Shown here piece by piece: positions 23,134 to 35,894 of a stretch of DNA of 64,000 nt. Source of the DNA: Smittia aterrima (taxonomy: Eukaryota; Arthropoda; Insecta; Diptera; Chironomidae); contig CP093831.1 in the NCBI GenBank assembly GCA_033063855.1, positions 16,306,001-16,370,000 on the forward strand, given 5' to 3'. Every line of letters starts with the position of its first letter. The first letter of the stretch is position 1. The position numbers were made by a program, and so were the translations under genes. Below the pieces are notes generated by a model. The model saw only the letters and a program-made list of their open reading frames with translations. It did not search any database and had not been told where the DNA came from.

Positions 23134-26100
23134 ATGCAAAAGGAGAACAAAGTACCTTCGGAGACCTATCAGTATGTGGGACCGTATCGATTAGAGAAGA
23201 CTTTGGGCAAAGGCCAAACTGGTGAGTCTTTAACATTTAATCTCTTAATCTTCATTTCCAATTCTCCTTTGTCTATTAATGTCGCATCGTTGATTCCAAT
23301 CCATTTGTCTAAGCCAACAATTATTGCGATAATTTGTTGAGCGCATGCAATTGAATTTTAACTCCACAGAGGGAATTCGCTTTCAGGGTGAATTTATAAT
23401 GTGTCAACAATCGCTCCGACTCTTCTGCTTTATGTGTCGACTGTCCTTGTTATCATTAGTGTAGAGAGAGATTCTCCGATTTCATAAAGAAACCGTTTCC
23501 ATTCCGCCTTTTATCGATTTTCTTCGCTTCTTCTTTCTTATTCGCAATCATTATTTCATTCTCTATAAAATCTTTTTCCTGTGCGTTGACTGTGCGACTC
23601 GCAATGAATGAGTTGGATCGCTCATGCATTTAAAAGACGGGACGGCATGTTGTGAATTAATTTCATTCACATCTCAAGAGGGTTCAGCAACGCTAAACTA
23701 ACCCTGTTCCGATTAAACTGCTTCCCTACTTGCCTACATATTTGCAGTTGTGCACATTTCAATGTTTCATGACCGCACTTCATGCGGTTGATAGCATGAA
23801 ACGATTTTGCCTCGTAACTTCATCGTGAAAATCGATTCGCGTGAGTCGCCCGCTCAAATTTGAAGCGGATGGATACTCATCAATCTCGATGTTGTTTATT
23901 GAGAAGTGAAGTAGAAGTTGAGCTACTAGAGAGAACGAATCAAAGCCTTGAGCATTGTTGCAGTGGATTAATCAAACACAATGCTTATTACAAATTTGTT
24001 TTTGCCCCGCAATTATCGAATACACATGCGGTATCGTCAGCAGCACTTCAACACGCAACGAAAAGGCTTCGCCAACGCTAATCCTTTGAATGGTTTTATA
24101 TTTTCGAGCTCTGTATTGCCTCGATTGCCAAACTCGTCAAATCACAGCTCACCCGCTGCTCGTAAGTCATTGAATGTCTATTGGAAAATTTGATTTTCGC
24201 TGATGTAACCACGAGAAATGAAAAAAAAATATGAGACTCCGTTGGAAAATCCTCCGAACGTCAATGAAATAGATCATCCTTCATCCCAAATCGATTCGAT
24301 ATTTATCATTGAGCAATAATACACAAGCGAAGCTAAAAGCTAAGTTTAAGGGTTTGAAGCTTTCAACGATTTCGATGAAATTCCGAAACGCAAATCGCGT
24401 AGCTTTCCCTCAAGATATTTATAGCGTCACTCGCGAGTGACTGTCGACATCAAATTAATTTTGCTTCGAGCGACTCGTTTGGCAATGCGATGTCATAATT
24501 TATCTATTTAAAAATTCTAAATTCGATTCAGTTCGGAGGAAATGCAATCATCACGCCTACCGCTGTCGTTAAATTTTTCAGCAGGTGACATTTCAATGAA
24601 AGTTTGTAATCAAATTAAAAAAATGGCGAACGGGCGGCAAGCAATTTGGTTTCTCTCATCATTCACTCAAATCATTATGCCAACTGCCCGCTTTAACGTC
24701 AGGTTTATCCGATAAATGAGCAGCAGCGATCCATCAGCAGCGGTCATTAAAGCGAAGCTTTCAATTAAAGCAATTAAGCTTAACTGGGTAAATCAATCAA
24801 GTTGGTCATGAGCGAATTACTTTATAAGAGTCATAAATGCTTGAGACAGAGCGCTCAAATCAACCCCGTTAATGACGAAGCGAGGAGGAGCGGTAATCAA
24901 AAAAAGAACAAGCGATGACAATCGAGGATTGAAATGTTTTTGCCTCTCAACTCTTGAATGCTTGAGAAACTATAATCGCTGTTATTAAAGTCGAGCTGGG
25001 GATCGCTTACTTTACATAATTCGATAACAAAGTTGAGTGGGCACTCATGATTACAAGTCAAATGTTGATTCGACGATCAATCTTGTCGCCACATTAACTT
25101 GACCGTTGATACACTGAACTGACTGCGGTCGTCGTCGTCGCCAGATTTGCTTCATTCAAAAGCTCTAAATAAACTTTTCACCTCTTCTTCTTCATGCTTT
25201 TCTTAGCAGCAGACAAAGACAAACACATACGAGCTTTTTAAATAATATTTATCATAAATGTGACAACTTGGAGCAAATATTTTGATAATCGATTTTCCCG
25301 CTCTCCCTACGGCTGCTGTTTCTATTCTTTCGAAGCGCGGGTCGTTGAGGAACGAGTTTTGAGCAAATTGAAAGACTTTTTTTTCACCGCTCGTAACTTT
25401 CATCGCATTTCCGATTGAAGCTTTTTCGAGGAGGAAAAAAATCGACAAAAGTTACGCGGAAGGCAATTTTTTTCCAGCAGCACAGAAAACATCTGTCGAT
25501 GTTGCTCCATTATCAATGTTGCTGAGCGTGATTTGATTCCGATGTTTGTCTCTCCACAATTCTCGTTACCGCATTCCATTCCTCTCGTTCCGTTGCGCTA
25601 AGCTCTTTGCTGGTGAAAAAAAAAATCTTTTAGAAGGATGTTCAGATTGGAAATTAAATTCACTCTCCACTGGATGTGATGGACAGTTATGATGATTGAA
25701 TGGTTTCTATAAATTTCATTTGACGATCACTGATTTTCCTCTTCCTCTTTAGGCCTTGTCAAGTTGGGTGTGCACTGTGTGCTCGGGAAAAAGGTTGCAA
25801 TAAAAATTATCAATCGAGAGAAGCTAAGCGAGTCTGTTCTGATTAAGGTAAATTACTTGTTACGAGTCAAATGAATTCCGTTAAACAAATGCTTTCATTC
25901 AATTCTCAGGTTGAGCGAGAAATCGCTATAATGAAACTGATTGATCATCCGCACGTTCTGGGTTTGTCAGATGTTTACGAGAATAAAAAATATTTGTAAG
26001 TAGAAGCCGAAAGGATGTGAAGGTCACTTCGTCCACTTCGTCAAAAACCACGAAAGGTCAGATCAATTAAGTAACCAAAATTATGTGTCATTTTCAGATA

Positions 26101-28850
26101 TTTGGTACTCGAGCACGTTTCCGGTGGCGAGCTTTTCGATTATCTGGTGAAAAAAGGTCGCCTAACGCCCAAAGAAGCACGAAGGTTCTTCCGACAGATT
26201 ATCTCGGCGCTGGATTTTTGCCATTCACACTCGATTTGTCATCGTGATTTGAAGGTGAAATGTTTTCATTAAATTCCTCATCGATTTTTACTCACGACAT
26301 TCATTCGTAGCCGGAAAATCTGCTTCTCGATGACAAGAACAATATCAAAATAGCCGACTTTGGCATGGCATCGCTCCAGCCGATGGGATTTATGTTAGAA
26401 ACGTCATGTGGCTCACCACACTATGCTTGTCCTGAAGTTATTCGGGTAAGATGAGAAGATGATACTTTAGCAGTTTTGTTGACAAATTCATTTGCAGGGT
26501 GAGAAATACGATGGGCGACGAGCAGACGTCTGGTCTTGCGGAGTTATCTTGTATGCCTTACTAGTTGGTGCTCTACCGTTCGACGACGATAACTTAAGAC
26601 AGCTGCTCGAGAAAGTTAAACGTGGCGTCTTTCATATACCACACTTTGTGCCGCCTGATTGTCAGAATCTTTTGCGTGGAATGATTGAAGTTAATCCCGA
26701 AAAGCGATTGACGGTGAGATTTTTCAGTCGACAGATTTTATGAGAAACAAATTTCAATTTATAATCTCATTGCAGCTATCGGAAATTAACCGACATCCTT
26801 GGGTAACAGCGGGAGGAAAGAGCGAGCTCGAACTCGAGCTGCCGATGATGGAAGTCGTTCAAACTCACGTTATTCCGTCAATTTCCGCAGTCGACACAGA
26901 CATTCTTAATTCAATTTGTTCGTTGGGCTGCTTCAAAGACCGTGAGAAATTGATTCAAGAGCTGTTAAGTCCAAGGTAATAATTCAGCTGCGATATAATC
27001 TTGATGAATAAATAATTGTTTAATCAACTTATTTTCAGCCATAACACTGAAAAAGTAATTTACTTTTTGCTGTTGGATCGAAAGCGAAGACGACCAGCAG
27101 TTGAGGACGAAGAGGAAATCGCTCGCTCCAAGAATGATGTGATTGATGTTATGGATCCTCCTCGAAAGCGTTTAGATACGTGTAGACTAAATGGAAGTAG
27201 TAGCAGCACCTATGGACAGATAAGTGAAGGTTCGCCCCTTCAACCCCGTCGATCGACGTTCAAGTGAGTATCGTAGCTGCGAGAAACATTTCTTTGAATT
27301 GAAAAAAAGGCAAATCTCGGTCATTTTTTCCAGCAATGGCAAAAGCTACAGTCGTCGCTCGCCTTCATCCGCTCCAACAACTCGCTCATCATCGTCATAT
27401 CATCATAGCCCAACACGTGGCATGTCCGTCAATACTAGCCAAGGCTTAAGTAAGTGTAAGTAGTTTATAGATTAAACAATAAAGCTTTTGTATCGCTAAT
27501 GGAATCCTTGTCCTTCAAATCGATATCAGCTATTTTGCGTCCTTCATCTCCGGCATCTGCCACATCATCACCATCCCGTCACTCATCGTATAGTAGCTCT
27601 GGTCGTCCAAAAACGCAAATAACAGATCATTCCAATTCGTCAGCTCATGCGAGTAACAACAACAATCTGTCCATTACGTCGACGTCTTCATGCACGGCTT
27701 CTCCAGTTCATCATCGTGCAAATTCCGGCCCAATGATCGTTTCAAGTTTGTTCACTGAGAGCGACCAGATGACACAATCAGCGATTGTTCAACCTGCCTC
27801 GCCTCACCTAAGCGGAGTTAACAATATGAACACGCAAGGTGGTCCGGCCAGTGGAGGTCAATTATGGAAAACTCGACTAACAAATATTAAAAATAGTTTC
27901 CTTGGTAGTCCGCGTTTTCACAGAAGAAAAATGCAAAGTTAGTGAAAGCTTTTTGAGTCCTTGAATTTTTGCATTTCTTATCAAAACAATTTATCTTTCA
28001 GTTTCTACTGAAGAGGTTCATCTGACCCCAGAGTCGTCGCCTGAGTTAACGAAGAAATCGTGGTTCGGCAATCTAATTGCAACCGAGAAGGACGAGACAT
28101 TCACGATTCTCGTTAAAGGAAAACCACTCTCAACAGTGAAAGCTCATCTCATTCACGCTTTCTTATCGGTAAGTTGATCAGTCTACAAATGTTCTCGTAC
28201 AAACTTAATTTTCATGTTCTCTTTGTAGATGACAGAGTTATCTCATAGTGTGATTTCCCCGATGTCCTTCAGACTCGAGTACAAGCGCGGCAGCACTGGC
28301 CCGACGATGTTCCAACGTTACGTAAGAATCCAAGTCGATGTTAATCCAATTTGTAAACAGGGCGATGTTGCTGACTTGTTATTCGCAATCACATTCACTT
28401 TGTTATCTGGTGAGTTTCATTTTTTTTTGGTTTTAAATTTTTCATAATCTTATTTTGGTTGTAATTTTTTTAGGCAACATTCGCCGATTCCGTCGAATCT
28501 GCGAGCATATTCAAGCACAAGTCTGCTCAAAACGCTATCCCAATGCAATGAGTAGTCCACCGAGTCAAAAGCCGATTATTGTGCAACCGATCCAGCAGCA
28601 AACGTCACAACCTATGAGCACCTCTTCAAACTCAGCCGCTGCATCAGCGGAAAGTATTTCGTGCGGATCTGATAATTCGAGTGATCGACTGAGCTACCGT
28701 GAACGCCAAAACGATACGGAGAGCGAGGTTGAAACGTTCTTCGATTGCAATACAACACTGGCGAAGCCAAGGAGAGCGTCAGCTTCGTCGAATAAGAACA
28801 ACGACGATGGTTCTTCATGCACGGCGATCAAATCCGTTAGCTCAAGATAA
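23134..28850 (+). CDS. sff: SAD/BRSK-family serine/threonine kinase, sugar-free frosting
   Basis: AMPK-related kinase acting in neuronal polarity, synapse and glycosylation control in flies. Thirteen coding exons: 23134-23221, 25753-25847, 25910-25995, 26098-26254, 26311-26445, 26498-26713, 26776-26975, 27039-27263, 27334-27449, 27530-27937, 28002-28168, 28229-28409, 28474-28850; total 816 residues. The kinase domain (about 18-270) has a Gly loop (LGKGQTG), VAIK Lys47, CHRDLKPEN, DFG (158-160) and an activation loop LETSCGSPHYACPEV, with Thr173 the expected LKB1 site. It is followed by a UBA-like segment (DTDILNSICSLGCF), a long Ser/Pro/Asn-rich disordered region, and a C-terminal KA1-like domain starting at KKSWFGNLIA and including VKAHLIHAFLS. 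The Ser-rich tail ends after ACTAIKSVSSR-like sequence. Start chosen at the first Met of exon 1, 16 codons before the kinase domain. Looks intact. Confidence 0.93.
23222..25752 (+). other. First intron of sff
   Basis: 2.5 kb intron that splits the Gly-rich loop (donor g|gtgagt, acceptor tttag). Open frames inside it (for example 23860-24081) have no domain. No nested gene was supported. Confidence 0.7.
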
Positions 28851-30480
28851 TTAATTATGCCATTTTTTAAGCATCTAGTATCTTAACTCAGTAAATAATT
28901 GAAACAGTTTAAAGCTCCTAGTTCGTAAGTTGGCGATAATAATGATGGTGAACTATTAAACTTAACTGACAAACACCCACGCTACTTATCTAAGCAAATA
29001 CTCAATCGAAGTCGCAAGCGAGTCGATGGTGAAACAAAAATTAACAAATCGGAATCTTTTTTTGTTTTCGAAATGAACTAAATTAACTAGTGAATGTTAT
29101 TGTGAGTGCGAGCGCTTATAAGAGAGACTCTTAGCACGATCTCGATTTATTATTTTTCTGTTTCTTCCTTCACGTCGGAAAAAAAAGTTTTTGTTAAACG
29201 AAATGCTGTTACAGTGATATCGACTTTCTAGCTCTTTCTATCATGTTCGAACTTTGAATGTTGTCGCTTATTTTGATTATAGATTGAAGCTTGGGAGTTA
29301 ACGTTTCAGGGAGAAGCGAGAAATGCTTGTGAATGGAGATGATCGTGACTTTCGTCACAAGACGAGTCTTTGAAGTTTAGATTTTTGAAATTTAAATTAA
29401 CCTTAGATTGGAAATGTGAGGGAATCATCGAATGTCGCCGTTAAGTTCAAAGAGAATTTTTACTTTGCAGTTTGGTCGAGACTTAAGCAGCATAAAGAAT
29501 CAAAACACGTCCTTTCCAAAACCAATTACTCAACCGTATTTGAATCGCTAATAAAAGCTAATGAATCATGGCCGATAAATTATCTGAGCTATAAATGCAT
29601 TAATTGATAAATTCAAATAAACATGAAGCATGAATTATTCAAACGCTGAAACATATTCGAAGCTTTCCGACACAAAAAGGATTTTCCCGCGAAACGAGAA
29701 AACTTTTGTTGTTTGACTCTGCTTTAGACTTCCATCCCACTCACGTTCATTCATAGCAAATTGCAATTAAATCGCAAAATAATTAATTATGCTTTCAATA
29801 ATTTATAAGATTCCATCTCTAGACAGGAAACTAACGAATTATTTCAAAATCGAATGAACCGAATGTTAGCAGAGGAGACCGACGAGGATAATTTTCGCAA
29901 TAAAACAAACTGTCACGACACATAAAGCTACGTAATATTTTTGTGCAATAATAATTCATGGAGCGAGACATGACAAAAAGAAATATTTTTGTGAATGCAA
30001 TTTATTGATTTTTCTATAAACTCAATTATTATTATTATGTGTTGAATCAGCACGATAAAGCAAGGATCTCAAGTCACTAAACCAATTTTATAAAAGCGCA
30101 TTTATGTTCGACTTTGTATGATTTCTAGAACAAAGCCCAAAACCTATTTGCTCCGATACAATATTAATCTGAAAGCTCATTTGAACGACATTGGCAGGCC
30201 TCGTAACCCTAAATTAAAAAAGGGAAAAAACCTTATTTAATAATCCGCAAATGGAAATGAAATAAATGTGGAATCCAATTAACAAAAATAAAAAAAAATA
30301 AAAGCATTCAAAATAATTTATTTCAAACAAAAACATATAAAATCAATATCATGTGGTTTTAATGTATCAATTTATTAATAAATCAAAGCTTTATTACGTA
30401 AAAATATGAGAACTCTTAGTACTTTAAATATTTTATTCGTCATGATTGAAGAAGCAAATACGATTATAACAACTAGTTTG
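28851..30480. other. 3' flank of sff and spacer
   Basis: Contains the sff 3' untranslated region. One AATAAA at 29616-29621 could end it, but this would make a leader of nearly 800 bases and is uncertain. The rest is AT-rich with no supported gene. Confidence 0.4.
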
Positions 30481-30810
30481 TGCTAAGCGGATCAACCCTC
30501 GGCGAGTTTTTTTTATTCAGGACTTCATCAGCTGCGCTTTTACTTACATAATTCTTCTGTGTCATCAGTCAAATCGGATTTCCGATTAACTTGAATCGGC
30601 ATTCGTAGACGTCAAATGTGCTGTAGGAAAACTTACACTTGTTATAAGTGACTTTTAGCTTCGATTGCAACCTTTGAGTTGCTAAATTATTGAATGACAA
30701 GTTGATGGTTCAGACGAACAATTTATCAAGAAATGAATCGTGGAGAGCTCCTTGGTGGAAATCAATTTCCAATTGACATTCAGTTTTGTTCCTGACTTAC
30801 AACGAGAAAG

Positions 30811-32196
30811 ATGAAAATTGCAAACTATTTCAGAAGTGTAGTGGATTATTTTAAGAACCAAGAGGTTTACTCGAAACTTGTTTCGAGGTATCTGTTGTTT
30901 TGCCTCGAGATTTTGTCACCTACGAAAATCCGAGATGGGAAGAAAAGAATTTCAATGAAGTAAATCTTTTGTTTCTGGTGACCGATAGTTTCAATTATTA
31001 ATAATATTTATTTAGGTTTGTTGCTCTGCTGATAGGCTCGACGGGAATTTGCATACTCTCGTTGAGTTATGTTGTCAATGATTTCAAATGTTTAAGCTTT
31101 TTAAGCTTATCGGATAATGCTGGACTCATCAGTAATATTTCGAGAAAAAAAATCTTGAACAATTTGAATTTAAATATTATTTCATAGTGACATTGTTGAG
31201 ATTTGGCATTTATCTACTTGTCATCGCTGTGATCTACGATGACATCTCACTTTTGGTGCATCGGCTGATAAATGAAAAGTTACAAAAAAAAGTTTTTTTT
31301 ATTTTTTTTATTCAAAATATTTTTTTCTTAGAAAAACGAAAAGAAACGAAATTACATTGAAGCATGGAAGGGAAGAATTCATTGGAGTTTTACTTCTCGT
31401 CATCTCACCGACTATTCTAGCCTTATGCATATATGGCAGCGTTTTCTTCTTCAAAGTTAATGAGAACAATTTGCCGTTGAACTTTCGACTAATATTTTTG
31501 ACGCTGGAATCTCCTGGAGTAGAATGGACAATTAATTACGTTACTCAAGTCTCATTATGCCTCAGTACTCTATTGTTTTGCATCACATTTATCCCTCTGA
31601 TCTTTCTTCTGATGAATCATTCATGCTGGGAGATCGATCAGACGATTCTGCTCTTGACGAATTGGAATGCCGATAAAAGTGTTGAAGAAGCATCAGAAAT
31701 GATCAAATCTGTTGTGAAAAGAAGTTATGGAATGCTCGACTACTTGAATGAGACCCAAAGGCTTTTAAAATTTTTCTTCTTCTTTGAGATTTTCATTCAG
31801 TCTTTGAATCTGTGCACAAACTTCTTTGTTGTTCTGTCTGATCCGCCAGGAAATATTACAACTTTCACAATGATCTTTCTTCAACTTGATCAGGCTTTCA
31901 TTGTCTGTTGGCTCGGAAATCGAGTGATCTTACGAATTAATGCCCTCGCTGCTGCCATTTATGACTTGGAATGGTACAAACTTGCAGTTGGCGACCGGAA
32001 AAGCTTGCAAATAATATTGAAGATGTCACAAAACATTCGAGGATACAACGGAATATTTCACGAGGTCAACATGGAAACATTTAAAAAGGTAAAATATTTT
32101 GAATATCACAAGATTTTTCTAAGATATATTTTCTAGATTTTGAACATCACTTACTCGCTCATCATGTTCATACTATCAATTACTTTCTCACCTTGA
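30811..32196 (+). CDS. Odorant receptor A of a tandem array (7tm_6 family)
   Basis: Insect seven-transmembrane odorant receptor, expected in dendrites of olfactory neurons together with Orco. Exons 30811-30959, 31016-31131, 31188-31278, 31332-32088 and 32137-32196 give 390 residues with phases 2, 1, 2, 0. The family hallmarks are in exon 4 and 5: an EWYKLAVGDRKSLQ helix before TM7, SQNIRGYNG, then F..V..TF, and a last exon with YSLIMFI. Several hydrophobic helices (for example VLLLVISPTILALCIYGSVF and the FFFFFEIFIQS stretch) fit TM segments. The longest conserved loop has NETQRLLKFFF. Introns are 48-56 bases. Start chosen at an ATG shared in position and wording by all copies (MKIANYFRS). 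The exon 1-4 lengths are identical to those of the next three genes, so these are recent duplicates. Confidence 0.88.
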
Positions 32197-32224
32197 AAAA
32201 AAAATATTTCATTAAGTTCGATGT

Positions 32225-32530
32225 AAAATCAATAACAACATATTAATTATTACAAGGGGAAGGATTGCAACGACGTAGTCGTTTACTGCAGGAGTAAATG
32301 TCATTGACAACTTCATCGTCCCAAAACATGAAAGCATTTAAAAAGGTATAAACTTTACAGAAAATCAAAAATTTGCTAAAAATTATTTTCCAGATTTTGG
32401 AATTTGCTCGTACATGATGTTCATGAAATCCTTTTCATTATACGCCTTCTCAGCATTAAGAAATTTGCAGAAATTTCCTTTCATGAGATCCTTTTCACCA
32501 TAAGCTTTGTCAGCATAAACAAAATGTGTA
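32225..32530 (+). pseudogene. Odorant receptor relic 0, internally deleted
   Basis: The block at about 32225-32320 resembles the 5' flank of the intact genes (a tttactgcagg..taaatgtcattgacaac piece), yet it runs straight into the end of exon 4 (aacatgaaagcatttaaaaaggta), a short intron and an exon 5 copy (attttggaatttgctcg). Exons 1-3 and most of exon 4 are missing. The sequence after about 32430 resembles the 3' flank of receptor C. Read as a deletion relic of another array member. Confidence 0.55.
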
Positions 32531-33108
32531 TCTTTCAAACATTTTTTCTACAACTTACTCGGTGCCAATTTCTGATGGAAATATTAAATGTCAATGCTCT
32601 TAAAAATTTTAAGTTAAAATTAATAAAATCGTGCGTAGAGATTCTATTTTTAATGCTTAAGATTTCAAACAAATTAGATAAGATTGTGTCAAAGTTTATG
32701 TTCCAAGCAAAACTGACTTTTCTAATTGTTACTTCAATAACTTTGATGTAAAATCAATAAAAAATGTTAAATATTTCAACGAGAAGGATTGATATTACGT
32801 GTGGCCGTTTGCAGCTAGAGTAAATGTCATTGACAACTAAATCGACAAATGCAGTCTGAGAACGAGAACACTTGTTGCTGAATAATTAATAAGCGATACG
32901 TTGATAATTGAGCCGAACTACTCATCGTCATTAACTTCGATAATGAAAATTGAAAACTAGATACTTGAAACTTGTTGAGGATTATTTCAAGAATCGAGCT
33001 TGTAAATCTTCTGCTTCTAGTGATCGATAGTTTTAATTATAAAAATATTTATTCAAGTGCATTGCTATGCTTGTGAACATGATGGTTATATGCGTTTTCT
33101 TTTATATT

Positions 33109-33412
33109 ACACTAGTTTACCCCGGGCGGCTTCGCCACCCGTCAAAACGAATCTCTTCGAGTTTACCGAAATTTTCTCGAGTTTCTCCGAAATTTTCCCG
33201 ACTTTTCCCGAAGTTTTTCCAAAATTTTCCCGAGTTTTCCGAAGTTTTCCGAAGTTTTCCCGACTTTTCCCGAAGTTTTTCCAAATTTTCCCGAGTTTTT
33301 CCGAAGTTTTCCCCCGAAGTTTTTCCAAATTTTCCCAAAGTTTTTCCGAAGTTTTCCCGACTTTTCCCGAAGTTTTTCCAAAATTTTCCCGAGTTTTCCG
33401 AAGTTTTGGGTT
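33109..33412 (+). repeat. Pyrimidine-rich minisatellite with GC hairpin at its left side
   Basis: From about 33160 to 33412 the plus strand is built of variants of an approximately 10-12 base unit (ttttcccgaag and relatives), arranged in a longer pattern, with almost all pyrimidines except for the gaag steps. It starts right after a GC-rich segment (gggcggcttcgccaccc, about 33124) that can fold into a hairpin with a ttcg loop. Open frames through it are repeats of Phe-Pro-Glu or, on the other strand, Gly-Lys-Thr-Ser type; not genes. It replaces exon 2-3 sequence in a decayed odorant receptor. Possibly the remnant of a mobile element. Confidence 0.75.
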
Positions 33413-33478
33413 CATGCACAACGACGCTTAGTTCATTTTTTCGTCGCCAGTTGCGCTAAAGTCGAGCGTTACGCCACA

Positions 33479-33514
33479 GAAGGAAAGAAGGAAAGAAAGA
33501 AAGAAAGAAAGAAG
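33479..33514 (+). repeat. GAAA/GGAA microsatellite
   Basis: Runs of gaaagaaagaaagaaag with ggaa interruptions, at the right end of the inserted segment. A simple-repeat tail at one end is what many non-LTR retroposons show, which hints that the insertion was a retroposon; this is inference. Confidence 0.7.
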
Positions 33515-33974
33515 GAATTTCACATCAAGACAATTCTTATTATTATTGTCACCAAAATCTTTTAGATATGGTTAGTGCAACGGCTAATAAATGAAAATTT
33601 GTAAAAAAAAACAATTTTCAATTTTCCTTTTACGAAATATTTTTTTACAGATAAAATAATATGAAATTGAAATTTCATTACCTTATATCAAATCAATAAC
33701 AGGTTGTTTTTTATTTCAAGGATAATTGAAATACGAACGTTTGTCGTTCGCGGTTGTAGTAAACGTCGTTGGAAACTGAATCGACCAATGCAATCTGAGA
33801 TTGCGAGCACTTGTTAGCACTACTTCGATTTTTAATTGACACACTAATAAACGATTCGTTGGTAAATGGAAAGCCGACCACTCATCGGGACAAAGTTCGT
33901 TGTAAAATTTTCTTTTTTCAGAAAATGACTTTTCAATTGATATTCAGTTCAGTTCGCGACTTATAACGGGAAAG

Positions 33975-35366
33975 ATGAAAATTGCAAAATACTTCAGACG
34001 TGTTGTGGAATATTTCAAGAACCAAGAGGTTTACCCGGAGCTAGTTTCGAGATTTCTGCTGCTTTGCCTCGAGATTTTATCGCCTTCAAAAATTCGAGAA
34101 GGAAAGAAGAAAATTTCGAGCTTGTAATTCTTTTGTCAATAATTTTCTGATCGATGATTTCAATTAAAAATATGTTTTAATCAGGTTCATTGCTATGCTT
34201 CTGAGCTCATTGGGACTATGCATTCTCTCGTTGTGTTACATTGTCACCGAATTCAAATCTTTGAGCTTGTTGAACTTGTCGGAAAATTCTGGACTCTTCA
34301 GTAATATTTTATTTAAAAATTTATATTTGATAAGAACTTTATTTTTTTCTCAGTTAGCGTGCTGAGATTGTTTATGTATTTAACTTACATCGCTTTGGTT
34401 TTCAATGACATGTCACAGTTGGTGCATCGGTTGATTATTGAAAAGTAAAACGGATTCCTTTTTGAAAAATTTACTTTTACAAAAAATTATTTATTGTTTA
34501 GAAAAACGAAAACAAACGGAATCACATTCAAGCATGGCAACGAAGATTTCATCGGAACTTCGCTTTTCGTCATCTCAACGACTTTTCTAGTCTTGTGTGT
34601 CTATAGCAGCGTGTTTTTCTTCAAAATTAATGAAAATAATTTGCCGTTAAACTTTCGACTAACTTTTTTGACAATGGAAACTGCTGGAATCGAATGGACA
34701 ATTAATTACATCCTTCAAGTGATCTTGATTTTATTTACTTTTTTAATTTGCGTAACATTTTATCCTCTGATCTTTCTTCTGATGAATCATACATGTTGGG
34801 AAATCGATCAGACGATTCTGATGTTGACAGATTGGAGTGCTGATGAAAATGTTGACGACGCATCAGAAATGATCAAATCTGTTGTGAAAAGAAGTTATGG
34901 ATTTCTTGGTTACTTGAACGAGGCTCAAAGGCTTCTAAAGTTTTTCTTTTTCTTTGAGATTTCAATTCAGTCCTTTAATCTGTGCTCAAATTGCTATGCT
35001 ACTTTGCTTAATCCGCCCGGAAATATTACAACTTTTTCAATAATTTGTGTCTTACTCGGGGAAGCTTTCATAATTTGCTGGCTCGGAAATCGAGTGATCA
35101 CCCGAATCGATGCTCTCGCTGCTGCCATTTATGACTTGGAATGGTACAAACTTGCAGTTAGCGACCGAAAAAGCTTGCAAATACTATTGGCGATGTCACA
35201 GAACATTCGAGGATACAACGGAATATTTCACGAAGTCAACATGGAAACTTTTAAAAAGGTAAAATATTTCGAATATCTCAAGAATTTTCTAAAATATATT
35301 TTCTAGATTTTGAACCTCACTTACTCGCTCATCATGTTCATGCTATCAATTACTTTCTCACCTTAA
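33975..35366 (+). CDS. Odorant receptor B of the tandem array
   Basis: Five exons: 33975-34123, 34185-34300, 34354-34444, 34502-35258, 35307-35366; 390 residues, with exon lengths equal to receptor A in every exon. Same family signature: EWYKLAVSDRKSLQ, SQNIRGYNGIFHEV, and a last exon ending in a hydrophobic segment then Ser-Pro. The extracellular/transmembrane middle differs from A, C and D mainly around the second to third helices (VILILFTFLICVTFYPL) and the FFFFFEISIQSFNLCSNCY segment. N-terminus MKIAKYFRRVVEYF. The 3' end of exon 5 and its flank resemble A rather than C/D. No broken codon seen. Confidence 0.88.
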
Positions 35367-35614
35367 ACAATTTCTATCCCGGAATTTTGTAAAATTCATT
35401 GTGAAAGAAATGACAGCTAATCAAAGTCGAATGATTAAGAAAACATTCATAGAAGAACGAAAAATTCTTTTTTAATGCAAAGACGACTGAAGAAATATTA
35501 AATGTTACACGTATAACTTAAAAGAAGTGAGCAATCTTTTATCTATCGATTTAAAAGCAATAAAATTTGTCAAGATCATGGCACTCGAAGAACTGATTTT
35601 CTAATTAATATTTC

Positions 35615-35894
35615 ATTAAGTTCGATGTAAAATCAATAGCAACATATTAAATATTACACGGGGAATGGTTGAATTGACATGTAGTCGTTTACTGCAGGAA
35701 TAAATGTCGTTGACAACTTCAACGACCATTGCAATCTGAAAATGAAAACACATATTACTACAATTGCAACTGTTGAAAAACCGATACGCTGATAATAGAG
35801 CCGAACAACTCATCGACAAAAGCTTCGTTGAAGAAATTTTTCCTATCAATTTCCAATTGACATGCAGTTCTGTTCCTGACTTATAACGTGAAAG
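35615..35894 (+). promoter_or_regulatory. Conserved 5' block of the receptor genes
   Basis: An approximately 200-280 base block precedes receptor C (35615-35894), D (37670-37939), B (about 33690-33974) and relic 1 (about 32735-32942). Shared pieces include ttaaatatt, a gtttgcag or tttactgcag piece followed by taaatgtc.ttgacaact, cgacaaatgcagtctgag, acgctgataat..gagccgaac, ctcatcg, and cctgacttata.cg just before the start codon. Receptor A keeps only the part next to the start codon. It could hold the promoter that is copied with each gene, but this may just be recent duplication. Confidence 0.35.

Larger units (their letters stand above)
32690..33670 (+). pseudogene. Odorant receptor relic 1, interrupted by a minisatellite
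   Basis: The 5' flank (about 32690-32942) is close to that of receptor D (about 37640-37939). An exon 1 copy starts at ATG 32943 but has a TAG after five codons and lacks most of the middle of the exon. Exon 2 begins near 33056 (gcattgctatgcttgtgaa) and breaks off about 33105. The sequence then becomes a simple repeat. Pieces like the end of exon 3 (cggctaataaatgaaaa, about 33577) and the start of exon 4 (about 33650) follow. The gene is clearly dead. It sits between receptors A and B. Confidence 0.65.

Noticed and set aside
33057..33459. Overlapping long open frames on both strands with Phe-Pro-Glu and Gly-Lys repeats
   Set aside because: They come from the minisatellite unit and have no gene context.
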